Below are positions 1 through 9,003 of a stretch of 50,249 nucleotides of DNA, in pieces (positions within the stretch are counted from its first letter, which is position 1; the number at the start of each line of letters is the position of its first letter). Below the pieces are notes generated by a model. The model did no database searches. It was not told the DNA's origin and worked only from the letters and a program-made list of their open reading frames with translations. The translations under genes and the position numbers were made by a program. The stretch covers positions 1-50,249 of the forward strand of contig NZ_SMKK01000029.1 in NCBI RefSeq assembly GCF_004348425.1, given 5' to 3'. The stretch comes from Actinomadura sp. 7K507 (lineage in GTDB: Bacteria > Actinomycetota > Actinomycetes > Streptosporangiales > Streptosporangiaceae).

Positions 1-343
1 ACCAGGAGAACGACGCGCCCCGCGGGCAGCCGCGCGGCTCGTACTCCGGCCGGTCCGGGCCCACCGACGGGTAGTCGGTCTGCTGCGCCTCCCAGGTGAT
101 GATGCCGTCCTTGACGTACACCTTCCAGGAGCAGGACCCGGTGCAGTTCACCCCGTGGGTGGAGCGCACCACCTTGTCGTGCGACCAGCGGTCACGGTAG
201 AAGGCGTCCGCCTCCCGCCCTCCCGCCTTCGTCACCGTCCGGAGATCGGACGACACCTGGGCACGGGTGAAGAATCTGCGGGTCCCCACCAGCGCCTCTT
301 CCAGCGGCCCGTCCAGACCCGGCCTGCCCTTGGTCGAACTCAC
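1..343 (-). CDS. narG: Respiratory nitrate reductase alpha subunit, N-terminal part (runs off the window)
   Basis: Catalytic molybdenum subunit of the membrane-bound nitrate reductase, which reduces nitrate to nitrite with electrons from quinol. About 114 residues are visible. The segment HGVNCTGSCSW, then the ITWEAQQTDYP stretch and GCPRGASFSW, match the NarG amino end, including the His and Cys residues that bind the FS0 [4Fe-4S] cluster. A GTG start at 343 is preceded by AAGGAAGG about 10 nt upstream. It follows narK by 31 bp on the same strand, so narK-narG (and presumably narHJI beyond the window edge) form one operon. Truncation is due only to the window boundary. Confidence 0.95.
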   Translation of the reverse strand, partial: MSSTKGRPGLDGPLEEALVGTRRFFTRAQVSSDLRTVTKAGGREADAFYRDRWSHDKVVRSTHGVNCTGSCSWKVYVKDGIITWEAQQTDYPSVGPDRPEYEPRGCPRGASFSW

Positions 344-374
344 CCTCGAATCCCTTCCTTCCGCATCATGCGCA

Positions 375-1616
375 CTAGGCGGTCGCGCGGCTCGCCGCGG
401 CCCGCTTGACGGCCGTCGCGGTGAACACGCCGGCCGCCGCCGCCACGATCGCGAGCAGCAGCAGGCCGATCCGGTAGGACCCGAGGCTTCCCCACAGCGC
501 CCCCATCACCAGCGGCGGGACGAACCCGCCGAGGCCGCCCGCCGCGCCGACCACGCCGGTGACCGCGCCGACCTTGTCCGCCGGGGCGAGCCGCCCGACC
601 AGCGCGAACGTCGCGCCGCTGCCCGCGCCGAGCGCCGCCGCCATGGTCAGGAACGCGATCGTCCCGAGCGGCATCAGCGCCGGGGCGAACGACTGGACCG
701 CCGCGCCCGCGGCCGTGACGGCCAGGGAGGCGGTCATCACCGTGACCGCGCCGACCCGGTCCGACAGCCAGCCGCCGAGGGGACGCAGGAGCACGGCCAG
801 CAGCACGAACCCGCCCATCCGGGTCGCCGCGTCCGCCTGCGAGAGCCCGTACTCCGCCTTCAGGTAGGTGGGCAGGTACACCGAGAACGCCACATAGCCG
901 CCGAACGCCACCGCGTACAGCGCCGACATCTGCCACGTGACGCCGAGCCGGACCGTGGCCGCCAGCCGCCTGGCCATCGACTCGGCCGGCGCCGTCCGTC
1001 CCGGCGCCTCCCGCAGGACGAACCACGCCGTCACCGCGTAGACCGCGAGCAGCACGGCCATCACCTCGAAGGCGAACGCGATCCCGAAGGCGTCGACCTC
1101 CCTCACCGTCGTCAGCGCGGCGATGGCCGTGCCGCCCATCCCGGCGCCGAAGACCCCGAGCGCCAGCCCGCGCCGCTCCGGCGGGAACCACCCGCTGACG
1201 AACGGCACACCCACCGCGAACACCGTCCCGCCGATGCCGAGGAAGAACCCGCCCGCCAGCAGGGCCCCGAGCGACGAATGACCGAGGAGCCCCAGATAGA
1301 GCACGGGCAGGATCGTGATGAGCGACAGCGCCGGGAACATCACCCGCCCGCCGAACCGGTCGGTCAGCGCCCCCACCGGGATCCGCCCGAGCGACCCGAC
1401 CACCACCGGCACCGCGACCAGCAGCGCCTGCTCGAACGACGACAGCCCCAGCGACTCCTGGAACCGGGGTGCGAGCGGGCTCAGCAGCGCCCACGCCCAG
1501 AAGTTCACCGCGAACCCGAGGGTCGCCATCGCCAGCATGACCATCGGCCGGCCGGCGCCCTCGGCGCGCCCCGGTCCCGGCGGACCGGTCCCGGCGTTCC
1601 GCCGCGTCTCCGTCAC
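375..1616 (-). CDS. narK: NarK-type MFS nitrate/nitrite transporter
   Basis: 413 aa major-facilitator protein in the inner membrane that imports nitrate and/or exports nitrite. About 12 hydrophobic segments are visible. The MFS loop signature GRIPVGALTDRFGGR lies near residue 80, and a glycine-rich nitrate-signature helix (GAGSGATFALVGRL, then GAAGGLGG) lies near residues 320-350. The length is usual for actinobacterial NarK. GTG start at 1616; the ribosome site is weak (GGGG). It sits 31 bp upstream of narG on the same strand, so it probably supplies substrate to that enzyme. The 180 bp upstream (1617-1798) must hold the promoter, but I could not identify a convincing FNR, NarL or DosR site there. 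Confidence 0.92.
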   Translation of the reverse strand: MTETRRNAGTGPPGPGRAEGAGRPMVMLAMATLGFAVNFWAWALLSPLAPRFQESLGLSSFEQALLVAVPVVVGSLGRIPVGALTDRFGGRVMFPALSLITILPVLYLGLLGHSSLGALLAGGFFLGIGGTVFAVGVPFVSGWFPPERRGLALGVFGAGMGGTAIAALTTVREVDAFGIAFAFEVMAVLLAVYAVTAWFVLREAPGRTAPAESMARRLAATVRLGVTWQMSALYAVAFGGYVAFSVYLPTYLKAEYGLSQADAATRMGGFVLLAVLLRPLGGWLSDRVGAVTVMTASLAVTAAGAAVQSFAPALMPLGTIAFLTMAAALGAGSGATFALVGRLAPADKVGAVTGVVGAAGGLGGFVPPLVMGALWGSLGSYRIGLLLLAIVAAAAGVFTATAVKRAAASRATA

Positions 1617-1798
1617 GTCCCCGCACCACTTCCGTCACAGCAGCAGAATTTCCGTTGGACCTTCCCTGCCGCCAACCGGGTAACCATGATCGGCTTCCTG
1701 CCGCTCCTCACCCCGGCGGATCCGCCTGCACCCGCCGCCGATGATTCTGCGCCCCCCTGGCGGTCTGCCTGAGAGCACGCCACGAAGAGGAGGTACGT

Positions 1799-2371
1799 AT
1801 GCGCAAGCTCGTCGTCACCGAGAACATCACCCTCGACGGGGTCATCGACATGGCCGGGAACTGGTTCGATCCGCTCGACCCGGACGTCGACCAGACCGAC
1901 ATCACCGCGGCGAACACCGAGCATCAGGAGGCCGCCGACGCGCTGCTGGTCGGCCGGAACACCTTCGAGTCCTTCCGCGGGTTCTGGCCGGCCCAGACCG
2001 ACGACCCGACGGGCGTGTCGGCGTACCTCGACACGGTGGACAAGTACGTCGTCTCCAGCACGCTGGACGATCCCGGATGGCAGAACTCCACCGTCCTGCG
2101 CGGTCCGCTCGCCGACGAGGTCAAGGCACTCAAGGAGGCCCCGGGGCGAGACATCGTCGCCACGGGCAGCATCCGGCTCGTGCACGCCCTGATCGCCGCG
2201 GGCCTGGTCGACGAGTACCGGCTGTTCGTCTTCCCGGTGGTCGTCGGACACGGCGCGCGGCTCTTCGAGTCGGGCGCCGTGCGGCTGGAACTGCTGGAGA
2301 CCCGCCCGTTCCATTCGGGCGCCGTGCTGCTGCGCTACTCGGCGGCGGGCGGGAACGGCCACCCGGCGTGA
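1799..2371 (+). CDS. Dihydrofolate reductase / RibD C-terminal family protein
   Basis: 190 aa protein of the RibD_C/DHFR fold. It starts MRKLVVTENITLDGVID, the usual opening of this family, then shows LLVGRNTFESFRGFW (NADPH/substrate region, residues about 50-64), DIVATGSIRLVHALI (about 118-132) and LFVFPVVVGHGARLF (about 142-156). These stand-alone proteins are presumed NAD(P)H-dependent reductases; the substrate is unknown and it is unlikely to be the housekeeping folate enzyme. The ATG is preceded by GAAGAGGAGG. It is divergent from narK and 58 bp upstream of the flavoprotein gene; a co-transcript is possible but unproven. Confidence 0.88.
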   Translation: MRKLVVTENITLDGVIDMAGNWFDPLDPDVDQTDITAANTEHQEAADALLVGRNTFESFRGFWPAQTDDPTGVSAYLDTVDKYVVSSTLDDPGWQNSTVLRGPLADEVKALKEAPGRDIVATGSIRLVHALIAAGLVDEYRLFVFPVVVGHGARLFESGAVRLELLETRPFHSGAVLLRYSAAGGNGHPA

Positions 2372-2408
2372 GACCGGCAGATCAGGTCCGCCGCCGGCGG
2401 CGCCGGTC
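2372..2408 (+). terminator. GC-rich inverted repeat after the DHFR-like gene
   Basis: Arms GACCGGC (2372-2378) and GCCGGTC (2402-2408) enclose a second palindrome, GCCGCCGGCGGC (2390-2401). There is no U-tract. It could be a weak terminator between the reductase and flavoprotein genes. Low confidence because such repeats are common at this base composition. Confidence 0.3.
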
Positions 2409-2429
2409 CGCGGCTGATGACCTACCGTT

Positions 2430-5345
2430 ATGACCATCCCATCGAAGGAGTTCAGCGCGGGGTTCGCGGCCGGGCGCGGCGGCCCCCGGAGAGGGAGGCC
2501 GGGCTTGACCGATCACCAGGGGGACCTCGTCGCGGCGCTGCGGCGGGCCGGGGTGAGCGGGGTGGACGACTCCGCGCTCGCGCGGTCGATGTACTCGTCC
2601 GACGCCTCGCTCTACCGGGTGCCGCCGCGGGTCGTGGTGACGCCCCGGGAGGCGGGCGAACTGCCGGCGGTCCTGGGGGTGTGCCGGGAGTCCGGAGTGC
2701 CGCTGACGCTGCGGGGCGGGGGGACGTCCATCGCGGGCAACGCGGTCGGGCCCGGTGTCGTGGCGGACGTGAGCCGGCATCTGAACCGGGTCCTGGAGAT
2801 CGACCCGGACGCGGGGACGGCGCTGGTCGAGCCGGGGATCGTGCAGGCGCGGCTCCACCAGGTGGCGGCCGGGCACGGGCTGCGGTTCGGGCCTGATCCG
2901 TCCACGCGGACGCGGGCGACGCTCGGCGGGATGATCGGCAACAACGCCTGCGGGTCGCGGGCGCTCGGATACGGGCGGACGAGCGACAACGTGCTCGGGC
3001 TGGACGTGGTCACCGGTTCCGGGGAGCGGCTCCGCCTCGGGGACGTCCCCGGCGGCGGCGGGGAGTCGGTGCTGCTCGAGCGGCTGCGTGGGCTGGTGGG
3101 CGAGAACCTCGCCCTGGTGCGGACGGAGTTCGGGCGCTTCGGGCGGCAGGTCTCCGGATACTCGCTGGAGCATCTGCTGCCGGAGAAGGGGTTCGACGTC
3201 GCGCGGGCGCTGGTGGGCACCGAGGGGACGCTCGCGCTGACCCTGGCGGCGCGGGTGCGGATGGTGCGCGAGCCCGAGTGCCGCGTGCTGGCCGTCCTCG
3301 GGTTCGGGTCGATGGCGGAGGCCGCCGACGCCGTCCCGGCGATCCTGCCGCACGGGCCGGTGGCGTGCGAGGGGCTGGATTCGCGCATCACGGGCGTCGT
3401 GCGGGAGCGGCGGGGGGCCGTTGCCGTGCCGCCGCTGCCGGACGGGTCGGGGTGGCTGCTGGTGGAGCTCGCCGGGCCGGAGACCGGGGCGCTGCGGAGC
3501 ACCGCCCGGAAGGTCGTCGCCGAGTCCGGGTGCCTTGACTCGGCGCTGGTCGAGGACATGGCGCTCGCCGACGCGCTGTGGCGGATCCGCGAGGACGGCT
3601 CCGGGCTGGTCGCGCGGACACCCGGGGGCGAGCAGGCACACGCCGGGTGGGAGGACGCGGCGGTGCCGCCCGAGCGGCTCGGCGTGTACCTGCGGGAGTT
3701 CGAGGCGCTGCTGGGCGAGTACGGGCTGTTCGGCGTCCCGTACGGGCATTTCGGGGACGGCTGCATCCACGTCCGCATCGACTTCCCGTTCGGGCGGGCG
3801 AACGGGCGCGGCGTCTTCCGGGATTTCCTGGGTGAGGCGGCGGCGCTCGCCGCCCGGCACGGCGGCACGATGTCCGGCGAGCACGGGGACGGGCGGGCGC
3901 GCAGCGAGCTGCTGCCGCACATGTACTCGCCCGAGGCGCTGGCGCTGTGCTCGGCCGTCAAGGACGTCTTCGACCCCGATGACGTGCTCAATCCCGGCAT
4001 CATCGTCCGTCCGGCGCCCGTGGACGGCGGCCTGCGCGCGGTGCAGGCCGTCCCGTTCGAGCGCGGCCTCGCTCTCGCCTACCAGGACGATCGCGGGGAT
4101 CTGTCGCGGGCGGTGCACCGGTGCACAGGGGTCGGCAAGTGCCGCGCCGACAACACTGCGGCCGGTGGCGTCATGTGCCCCTCGTACCTGGCGACCCGGG
4201 AGGAGAAGGACTCCACGCGCGGGCGGTCCCGGGTGCTGCAGGAGGTCGTCAGCGGGAAGCTCGGGCCGGACGGCTGGAAGTCCGAAGCCCTGCACGACGT
4301 GCTCGATCTGTGCCTGTCGTGCAAGGGCTGCGCTTCCGACTGCCCGACCGGCATCGACATGGCGTCCTACAAGGCCGAGGCGCTGTACCAGCGGTACCGG
4401 CGGAGGATCAGGCCGCGCGCCCACTACGCGCTGGGCCGGCTGCCCCGCTGGACGCGGCTGCTCGGCAGGGCCCCCGCCATGATCAAGATCGCCAACGCGG
4501 GGATGCGCTGGTCCCTGATGAGGCCCCTGGTCTCGTGGGGCGCGGGCATCGACCGGCGGCGCACCCTGCCCGCCTTCGCGCCGGTGACGTTCCGCCGCTG
4601 GTTCGCGTCCCATCGGAGCGCGGACGGACGCAACGGCGAGGTCGTCCTGTTCGTGGACAGCTTCACCGACGCGTTCTCGCCCGATGTCGGCAAGGCGACC
4701 GTGAGGGTGCTGGAGCACGCCGGATACCGGGTCACGGTGACCGAGCGTCCCGTGTGCTGCGGCATCACGTGGATCTCGACCGGGCAGCTGGACGGGGCGC
4801 GCAAGCAGGCCCGGCGCACCGTCCAGGCGCTGCTCCCGCACGTCCGGCGCGGCGCCAAGGTCGTCGGGATGGAGCCGTCCTGCACGGGCGTGCTGCGGTC
4901 GGACGCGGAGGAACTGCTGAGAGGGGTGGACGCCGCCGCGGCGCGCGAGGTGGCGGCCGCGACCCGCACCCTCGCCGAACTGCTCGCCGAAACCGGGGAC
5001 TGGACCCCGCCCGACCTGTCGGAGGTCACCGGGATAGCGCAGCCGCACTGCCACCACCACGCCGTCATGGGCTGGACGAAGGACGCGGCGCTGCTGGAGA
5101 AGGCGGGAGCCGAGGTCGGCCGGCTCGGCAACTGCTGCGGGCTCGCGGGCAACTTCGGCGTCGAGAAGGGGCACCACGACGTCTCGGTCGCGGTCGCCGA
5201 GTACCAGCTGCTCCCGGCCGTGCGCGGAGCGGGTGAGGACGACGTCGTCCTGGCCGACGGGTTCAGCTGCCGCACGCAGCTCCGCGAACTGGCGGGCCGC
5301 GACGGCGAACACCTCGCGCAGCTCCTGGCCCGGCACCTGCCCTAG
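2430..5345 (+). CDS. FAD-binding and (Fe-S)-binding D-2-hydroxyacid dehydrogenase (D-lactate / D-2-hydroxyglutarate type)
   Basis: 971 aa flavoprotein of the GlcD-GlpC fused type (YdiJ, Dld2 relatives) that oxidises a D-2-hydroxyacid and passes electrons through Fe-S clusters to the respiratory chain. Order: FAD_binding_4 domain (about 60-230, with RGGGTSIAGNAVG and GMIGNNACGS), FAD-oxidase C domain (about 280-530, with HFGDGCIHVRIDFPFG and SGEHGDGRARSE), two ferredoxin-type Cys clusters (CTGVGKCRADN near 565 and CLSCKGCASDCPTGID near 630), then two CCG domains (PVCCGITW near 770 and GNCCGLAGNFG near 905). An in-frame TTG at 2505 behind GGAGAGGGAGG is a strong alternative start, giving a protein 25 residues shorter. 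The stop shares 4 bp (CTAG) with the convergent iclR stop. Substrate unknown; the pyruvate-forming operon nearby makes D-lactate attractive but unproven. Confidence 0.9.
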   Translation: MTIPSKEFSAGFAAGRGGPRRGRPGLTDHQGDLVAALRRAGVSGVDDSALARSMYSSDASLYRVPPRVVVTPREAGELPAVLGVCRESGVPLTLRGGGTSIAGNAVGPGVVADVSRHLNRVLEIDPDAGTALVEPGIVQARLHQVAAGHGLRFGPDPSTRTRATLGGMIGNNACGSRALGYGRTSDNVLGLDVVTGSGERLRLGDVPGGGGESVLLERLRGLVGENLALVRTEFGRFGRQVSGYSLEHLLPEKGFDVARALVGTEGTLALTLAARVRMVREPECRVLAVLGFGSMAEAADAVPAILPHGPVACEGLDSRITGVVRERRGAVAVPPLPDGSGWLLVELAGPETGALRSTARKVVAESGCLDSALVEDMALADALWRIREDGSGLVARTPGGEQAHAGWEDAAVPPERLGVYLREFEALLGEYGLFGVPYGHFGDGCIHVRIDFPFGRANGRGVFRDFLGEAAALAARHGGTMSGEHGDGRARSELLPHMYSPEALALCSAVKDVFDPDDVLNPGIIVRPAPVDGGLRAVQAVPFERGLALAYQDDRGDLSRAVHRCTGVGKCRADNTAAGGVMCPSYLATREEKDSTRGRSRVLQEVVSGKLGPDGWKSEALHDVLDLCLSCKGCASDCPTGIDMASYKAEALYQRYRRRIRPRAHYALGRLPRWTRLLGRAPAMIKIANAGMRWSLMRPLVSWGAGIDRRRTLPAFAPVTFRRWFASHRSADGRNGEVVLFVDSFTDAFSPDVGKATVRVLEHAGYRVTVTERPVCCGITWISTGQLDGARKQARRTVQALLPHVRRGAKVVGMEPSCTGVLRSDAEELLRGVDAAAAREVAAATRTLAELLAETGDWTPPDLSEVTGIAQPHCHHHAVMGWTKDAALLEKAGAEVGRLGNCCGLAGNFGVEKGHHDVSVAVAEYQLLPAVRGAGEDDVVLADGFSCRTQLRELAGRDGEHLAQLLARHLP

Positions 5346-6094
5346 CGGGTCCGCTGCCGCTGGCCGAGCGTGCGGGACAGGGTGAGGGCGGCGGTGTGGA
5401 CGGCGGGGGCGACGACGGCCGGGCGCATCCGGTTCGACCATCCCGAGACCGACAGGGCGCCGACCGCCAGGCCGTCGGGGCCGAGGACGGGGCTGGCCGC
5501 GCAGACGATGCCGGAGCCGGACTCCTCCCGGTCGTAGGCGACGCCCTCGCGGTGGATCGTCTCCAGTTCCCGCGCGAGCAGGCCCGGCGCGGTGACGCTG
5601 CGCTCGCTGGCCTTGACCAGCCCGGCGTCCAGGACGGCCTTGACCACGTCCGGCGGGGAGAACGCCAGGATCGCCTTGCCGACGCCCGTGACGTGCGCGG
5701 GCAGCCGGCCGCCCACCTGGGACGGGAGCCGCGGCCCGCCGGACGAGCCGAGGATCTCCACGTAGACGACCTCGCCGCCTTCCAGGACCGCGAGGTGCAC
5801 GGTCTGCCGGGTGGCCTCCCGCAGGTCCGACATGTACGGGACGGCCGCGTCCCGCAGGACCCGCTGGCGCGGTACCCGCTGCCCGATCTCGAACAGCTTC
5901 AGGCCGAGCCGGACGCGGGTGCCCTGGCGTTCCAGCAGCCCGGCCCCGACGAGGTCCAGGGCGATCCGGTGGGCCGTCGACCTGGGCAGGCCGCTGCGGC
6001 GGGCGAGTTCGGCGGAACCGAGGCCGTCGTCGTCCGCGCGGAACGCGGTCAGCACCGAGACGGCGCGGCGCAGGAAGGTCTCGTCGGACGCCAT
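5342..6094 (-). CDS. IclR-family transcriptional regulator
   Basis: 250 aa regulator with an N-terminal winged helix (residues 5-65, with GLGSAELARRSGLPRSTAHRI) and a C-terminal ligand-binding IclR domain (about 80-245, with GSGIVCAASPVLGPDG and GALSVSG). IclR proteins typically control neighbouring catabolic genes in response to a small acid. It is divergent from the hydratase-dehydrogenase-aldolase operon, so it is the obvious candidate regulator. Its own mRNA looks leaderless: TAGATT lies 6 nt before the ATG. The stop codon overlaps the convergent flavoprotein stop. Confidence 0.93.
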   Translation of the reverse strand: MASDETFLRRAVSVLTAFRADDDGLGSAELARRSGLPRSTAHRIALDLVGAGLLERQGTRVRLGLKLFEIGQRVPRQRVLRDAAVPYMSDLREATRQTVHLAVLEGGEVVYVEILGSSGGPRLPSQVGGRLPAHVTGVGKAILAFSPPDVVKAVLDAGLVKASERSVTAPGLLARELETIHREGVAYDREESGSGIVCAASPVLGPDGLAVGALSVSGWSNRMRPAVVAPAVHTAALTLSRTLGQRQRTR

Positions 6095-6100
6095 GGCCCC

Positions 6101-6131
6101 AATCTAGGCGAGTTGTCCCACCACGCGGGAC
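6101..6131. promoter_or_regulatory. iclR leaderless -10 and candidate IclR operator
   Basis: On the minus strand TAGATT (6106-6101) lies 6 nt from the iclR ATG. Directly upstream is an inverted repeat, GTCCC (6115-6119) and GGGAC (6127-6131) with a 7-nt spacer. It sits in the short divergent region between iclR and the hydratase operon (start 6208) and could serve both. Assignment to IclR is positional inference. No good -35 is visible. Confidence 0.4.
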
Positions 6132-6207
6132 GGCGGCGTTGCCCGCGGCGGCCGGGGCGGGAGAGGCTCGGACCTGCGCGGACGGCGCAACGAGGAAAGG
6201 ACAGCCC

Positions 6208-7005
6208 ATGGACCCGGGTTCGGTGGAGAAGGCCGCGGCCGCGCTGCTCGACGCGTACGCGACCGGTACTCCCATCTCGCCGCTGACGGCGAATCATCCG
6301 GACATGTCGGTCGCCGACGCGTACGCGGTCCAGCTCGCGCAGGTGGAGGCGTGGACCGGCGGCGGGGCGCGGATCAAGGGCCACAAGGTCGGGCTGACCT
6401 CGGCGGCGATGCAGCGGCAGATGGGCGTGAACCAGCCGGACTTCGGCGTGCTGCTGGACTCGATGTTCTTCCAGGACAGCGCCCCGATCGACACCGGCCG
6501 GTTCCTGCAGCCCCGGATCGAGCCGGAGGTCGCGTTCGTGCTCGGCCGCCCGCTGGCCGGTCCCGGCGCGACCGCCGCCGACGCGGTCGCCGCCGTCGAG
6601 TACGTGCTCCCGGCGCTGGAGGTGATCGACTCCCGCATCGCGGACTGGAAGATCACCCTCCCGGACACGATCGCCGACAACGCCTCCAGCGGCGGTGTCG
6701 TGCTCGGCACCCGCCCGGTCCGGCTGGACGGCCTGGACCTGTCGCTGATGGGCTGCCTGCTCCACCGCGACGGCGACCTGATCGACACCGGCGCGGGCGG
6801 CGCGGTGCTGGGCTCGCCGATCAACGCGCTGGTCTGGCTCGCCAACGTCCTCGGGGAGCGCGGGGTGGCGCTGGAGGCGGGCCACGTGGTGCTGCCCGGC
6901 TCGATCACCGCCGCGGTTCCGGTCGCGCCGGGCGAGACCCTCACCGCCGCGTTCGCCGGGATCGGCACGGTCACCGCCCGTTTCGGAAAGGAGGCACAGG
7001 CATGA
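6208..7005 (+). CDS. 2-oxopent-4-enoate (2-keto-4-pentenoate) hydratase family protein
   Basis: 265 aa enzyme of the MhpD/BphH/HsaE family. It adds water to 2-hydroxypenta-2,4-dienoate (or a methylated homologue) to give 4-hydroxy-2-oxovalerate, the first of three terminal steps of meta-cleavage aromatic or steroid catabolism. Conserved features: [14 protein letters not shown] near residues 54-67, the metal-site region [11 protein letters not shown] near 100, LEVIDSRI near 138, and the terminal [14 protein letters not shown] chose ATG 6208 because GAGGAAAGGA stands just upstream; a longer in-frame start at 6139 has none. The stop overlaps the next start as ATGA. Confidence 0.92.
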   Translation: MDPGSVEKAAAALLDAYATGTPISPLTANHPDMSVADAYAVQLAQVEAWTGGGARIKGHKVGLTSAAMQRQMGVNQPDFGVLLDSMFFQDSAPIDTGRFLQPRIEPEVAFVLGRPLAGPGATAADAVAAVEYVLPALEVIDSRIADWKITLPDTIADNASSGGVVLGTRPVRLDGLDLSLMGCLLHRDGDLIDTGAGGAVLGSPINALVWLANVLGERGVALEAGHVVLPGSITAAVPVAPGETLTAAFAGIGTVTARFGKEAQA

Positions 7006-7898
7006 GCAAACTGAGCGCCGCGATCGTCGGGCCCGGCAACATCGGGACCGACCTGCTGGTCAAGCTGATGCGCAGCGAGCTGATCGACGTCCATTCGATG
7101 GTGGGGGTGGTCCCGGAGTCGGACGGCCTCGAACGCGCCCGCGAGCTGGGCGTCCCGGCGTCGGCGGAGGGCGTGGACTGGCTGGTGTCGCAGCCGGCGC
7201 TGCCCGACATCGTGTTCGAGGCGACGTCGGCGAAGGCGCATCTGGCCAACGCCCCGCGCTACGAGGCGGCCGGGATCACCGCGGTCGACCTGACGCCCGC
7301 CGCGACGGGGCCGCTGGTGTGCCCGCCGGTGAACCTGGACACGCTGTCGGACGCCCCGAACCTCAACATGATCACGTGCGGGGGGCAGGCGACGATCCCG
7401 ATCGTGCACGCGGTCTCCTCGGTGGTGCCGGTGCCGTACGCGGAGATCGTCGCGTCGATCGCGTCCCGCTCGGCGGGTCCCGGCACCCGCGCCAACATCG
7501 ACGAGTTCACCCAGACCACCGCCCGCGCCATCGAGAAGGTCGGCGGCGCCGGGCGCGGCAAGGCGATCATCATCCTGAACCCGGTGGACCCGCCGATGAT
7601 CATGCGGGACACGGTGTTCTGCGCGATCCCGTCCGACGCCGACACCAGGGCGATCTCCGAGTCGATCGAGAAGATGGTCGCCGAGGTCGGCACGTACGTG
7701 CCCGGGTACACGCTGCGCGCGGAGCCGCAGTTCGACGAGCCCCGCGACATCTGGAACGGGATGGCCCGCGTCGCGGTGTTCCTGGAGGTCCGCGGCAACG
7801 GCGACTACCTGCCGCCGTGGGCCGGCAACCTCGACATCATGACCGCGGCCGCGGCCCGGGTCGGCGAGCAGCTCGCGCGCAGGAAGGCCACCACATGA
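7002..7898 (+). CDS. Acetaldehyde dehydrogenase (acylating)
   Basis: 298 aa enzyme (MhpF/BphJ/HsaG family) that converts the acetaldehyde or propanal released by the partner aldolase to acetyl- or propionyl-CoA with NAD+ and CoA. Visible: N-terminal Rossmann motif [10 protein letters not shown] (residues 10-19), catalytic Cys in [14 protein letters not shown] (near 125), [19 protein letters not shown] (about 148-166) and [12 protein letters not shown] (about 188-199). Enzymes of this family channel the aldehyde inside a complex with the aldolase encoded next. It overlaps the hydratase stop and the aldolase start by 4 nt each (ATGA), implying translational coupling and fixed stoichiometry. Confidence 0.94.
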   Translation: MSKLSAAIVGPGNIGTDLLVKLMRSELIDVHSMVGVVPESDGLERARELGVPASAEGVDWLVSQPALPDIVFEATSAKAHLANAPRYEAAGITAVDLTPAATGPLVCPPVNLDTLSDAPNLNMITCGGQATIPIVHAVSSVVPVPYAEIVASIASRSAGPGTRANIDEFTQTTARAIEKVGGAGRGKAIIILNPVDPPMIMRDTVFCAIPSDADTRAISESIEKMVAEVGTYVPGYTLRAEPQFDEPRDIWNGMARVAVFLEVRGNGDYLPPWAGNLDIMTAAAARVGEQLARRKATT

Positions 7899-8926
7899 GC
7901 GACACCGCACAGAAGATCAGGATCACCGACTCGACGCTGCGCGACGGCAGCCACGCGATGGCGCACCGCTTCAGCGAGGAGCAGGTCCGCGGCGTCGTGC
8001 ACGCCCTGGACGGCGCCGGTGTGGAGGTCATCGAGGTCACGCACGGCGACGGCCTCGGCGGCTCGTCGTTCAACTACGGCTTCTCGCTGGAGGACGACGT
8101 CAAGCTCGTCGCCGCGGCCGTGGACGAGGCGACCCGCGCCAGGATCGCCATCCTGATGCTGCCGGGCGTCGGGACGGTCGAGGACCTGAAGCTGGCGCAC
8201 GGCGCCGGCGCGGCCGTCGCCCGCATCGCGACGCACTGCACCGAGGCGGACGTGTCGCTCCAGCACTTCGCCGCCGCCCGCGACCTCGGCATGGAGACCG
8301 TCGGGTTCCTGATGATGGCGCACCGGGTCGAGCCGGAGGAGCTGGCGAAGCAGGCCCGGATCATGGTGGACGGCGGCGCGCAGTGCGTCTACGTCGTCGA
8401 CTCCGCCGGCGCGCTCGTCCTCGGGGAGGCGCAGGACCGGATCAGCGCGGTGGTCAAGGAGATCGGGCGGGAGGCGCAGATCGGCTTCCACGGCCACCAG
8501 AACCTGTCGCTGGGCGTCGCGAACTCGGTGCTGGCGCAGCAGAACGGCGCCCTGCAGATCGACGGGGCGCTGTGCGCGCTCGGCGCGGGGGCGGGCAACT
8601 CCCCCACCGAGGTGCTCGTCCCGACGTTCGAGCGGCTCGGCGTCCCGACCGGGGTGGACGTGCAGGGCGTGATGGCCGCCGCCGACGACGTGGTGAAGCC
8701 GTTCCTGCACCGGCTGCCGTTCGCCGACCGCGGCGCGATCACGCAGGGGTACGCGGGCGTGTACTCCAGCTTCCTGCTGCACGCCGAGCGCGCCGCCGAG
8801 CGCTACGAGGTCCCGGCGCACGAGATCCTGCAGAAGGTCGGCGAGGCCGGGTACGTCGGCGGCCAGGAGGACATGATCATCGACGTGGCGCTCCAGCTCC
8901 GCGCCGAGCGCGAGCGCGCGTCCTGA
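7895..8926 (+). CDS. 4-hydroxy-2-oxovalerate aldolase
   Basis: 343 aa DRE-TIM metallolyase (MhpE/BphI/HsaF family). It splits 4-hydroxy-2-oxovalerate into pyruvate and acetaldehyde, and longer homologues into pyruvate and propanal. Residues [18 protein letters not shown] (9-26) hold the signature that supplies the metal-binding Asp and catalytic Arg; [11 protein letters not shown] (near 198) gives the two metal His; [10 protein letters not shown] (near 231) follows. It ends the three-gene operon, and a strong hairpin lies 7 bp past the stop. The operon lacks a ring-cleavage dioxygenase or hydrolase, so the upstream substrate cannot be read from this window. Confidence 0.95.
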   Translation: MSDTAQKIRITDSTLRDGSHAMAHRFSEEQVRGVVHALDGAGVEVIEVTHGDGLGGSSFNYGFSLEDDVKLVAAAVDEATRARIAILMLPGVGTVEDLKLAHGAGAAVARIATHCTEADVSLQHFAAARDLGMETVGFLMMAHRVEPEELAKQARIMVDGGAQCVYVVDSAGALVLGEAQDRISAVVKEIGREAQIGFHGHQNLSLGVANSVLAQQNGALQIDGALCALGAGAGNSPTEVLVPTFERLGVPTGVDVQGVMAAADDVVKPFLHRLPFADRGAITQGYAGVYSSFLLHAERAAERYEVPAHEILQKVGEAGYVGGQEDMIIDVALQLRAERERAS

Positions 8927-8932
8927 CCGCGG

Positions 8933-8965
8933 CACGGGAGCCCGCCGGCCGGGCGGGCTCTCGTG
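8933..8965 (+). terminator. Strong hairpin terminator after the aldolase
   Basis: A 14-bp stem (8933-8946 with 8952-8965, one G-U wobble) closes a 5-nt loop just after the aldolase stop, followed by ATCTTTG. It separates the meta-pathway operon from the tetR promoter that begins 5 bp later. Confidence 0.75.
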
Positions 8966-8968
8966 ATC

Positions 8969-8997
8969 TTTGCACGATGCAAACGCTGGGATAGCTT
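8969..8997 (+). promoter_or_regulatory. Leaderless promoter and operator of the tetR gene at 9004
   Basis: -35 TTGCAC (8970-8975), 16-nt spacer, -10 TAGCTT (8992-8997), then 6 nt to the ATG, so transcription should begin at or within a base of the start codon. A perfect palindrome TTTGCACGATGCAAA (8969-8983; arms TTTGCA/TGCAAA, spacer CGA) covers the -35 and is a ready-made TetR operator for autorepression. Confidence 0.65.
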
Positions 8998-9003
8998 GGC
9001 TGG

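Noticed and set aside
267..1772. A 501-codon plus-strand frame opposite narK
   Set aside because: Arg/Gln/His-rich with no domain sense; it is the complement of narK codons.
1617..1798. FNR, NarL or GlnR site upstream of narK
   Set aside because: I looked for TTGAT-N4-ATCAA, TACYYMT pairs and GTnAC-N6-GAAAC; none is present with acceptable fit.
2382..6275. A 1297-codon open frame on the minus strand across the flavoprotein gene
   Set aside because: It is antisense to a gene with strong domain matches, is low-complexity Arg/Pro/Gly/Ala sequence, and spans several real genes. Long antisense frames are expected at this G+C content.
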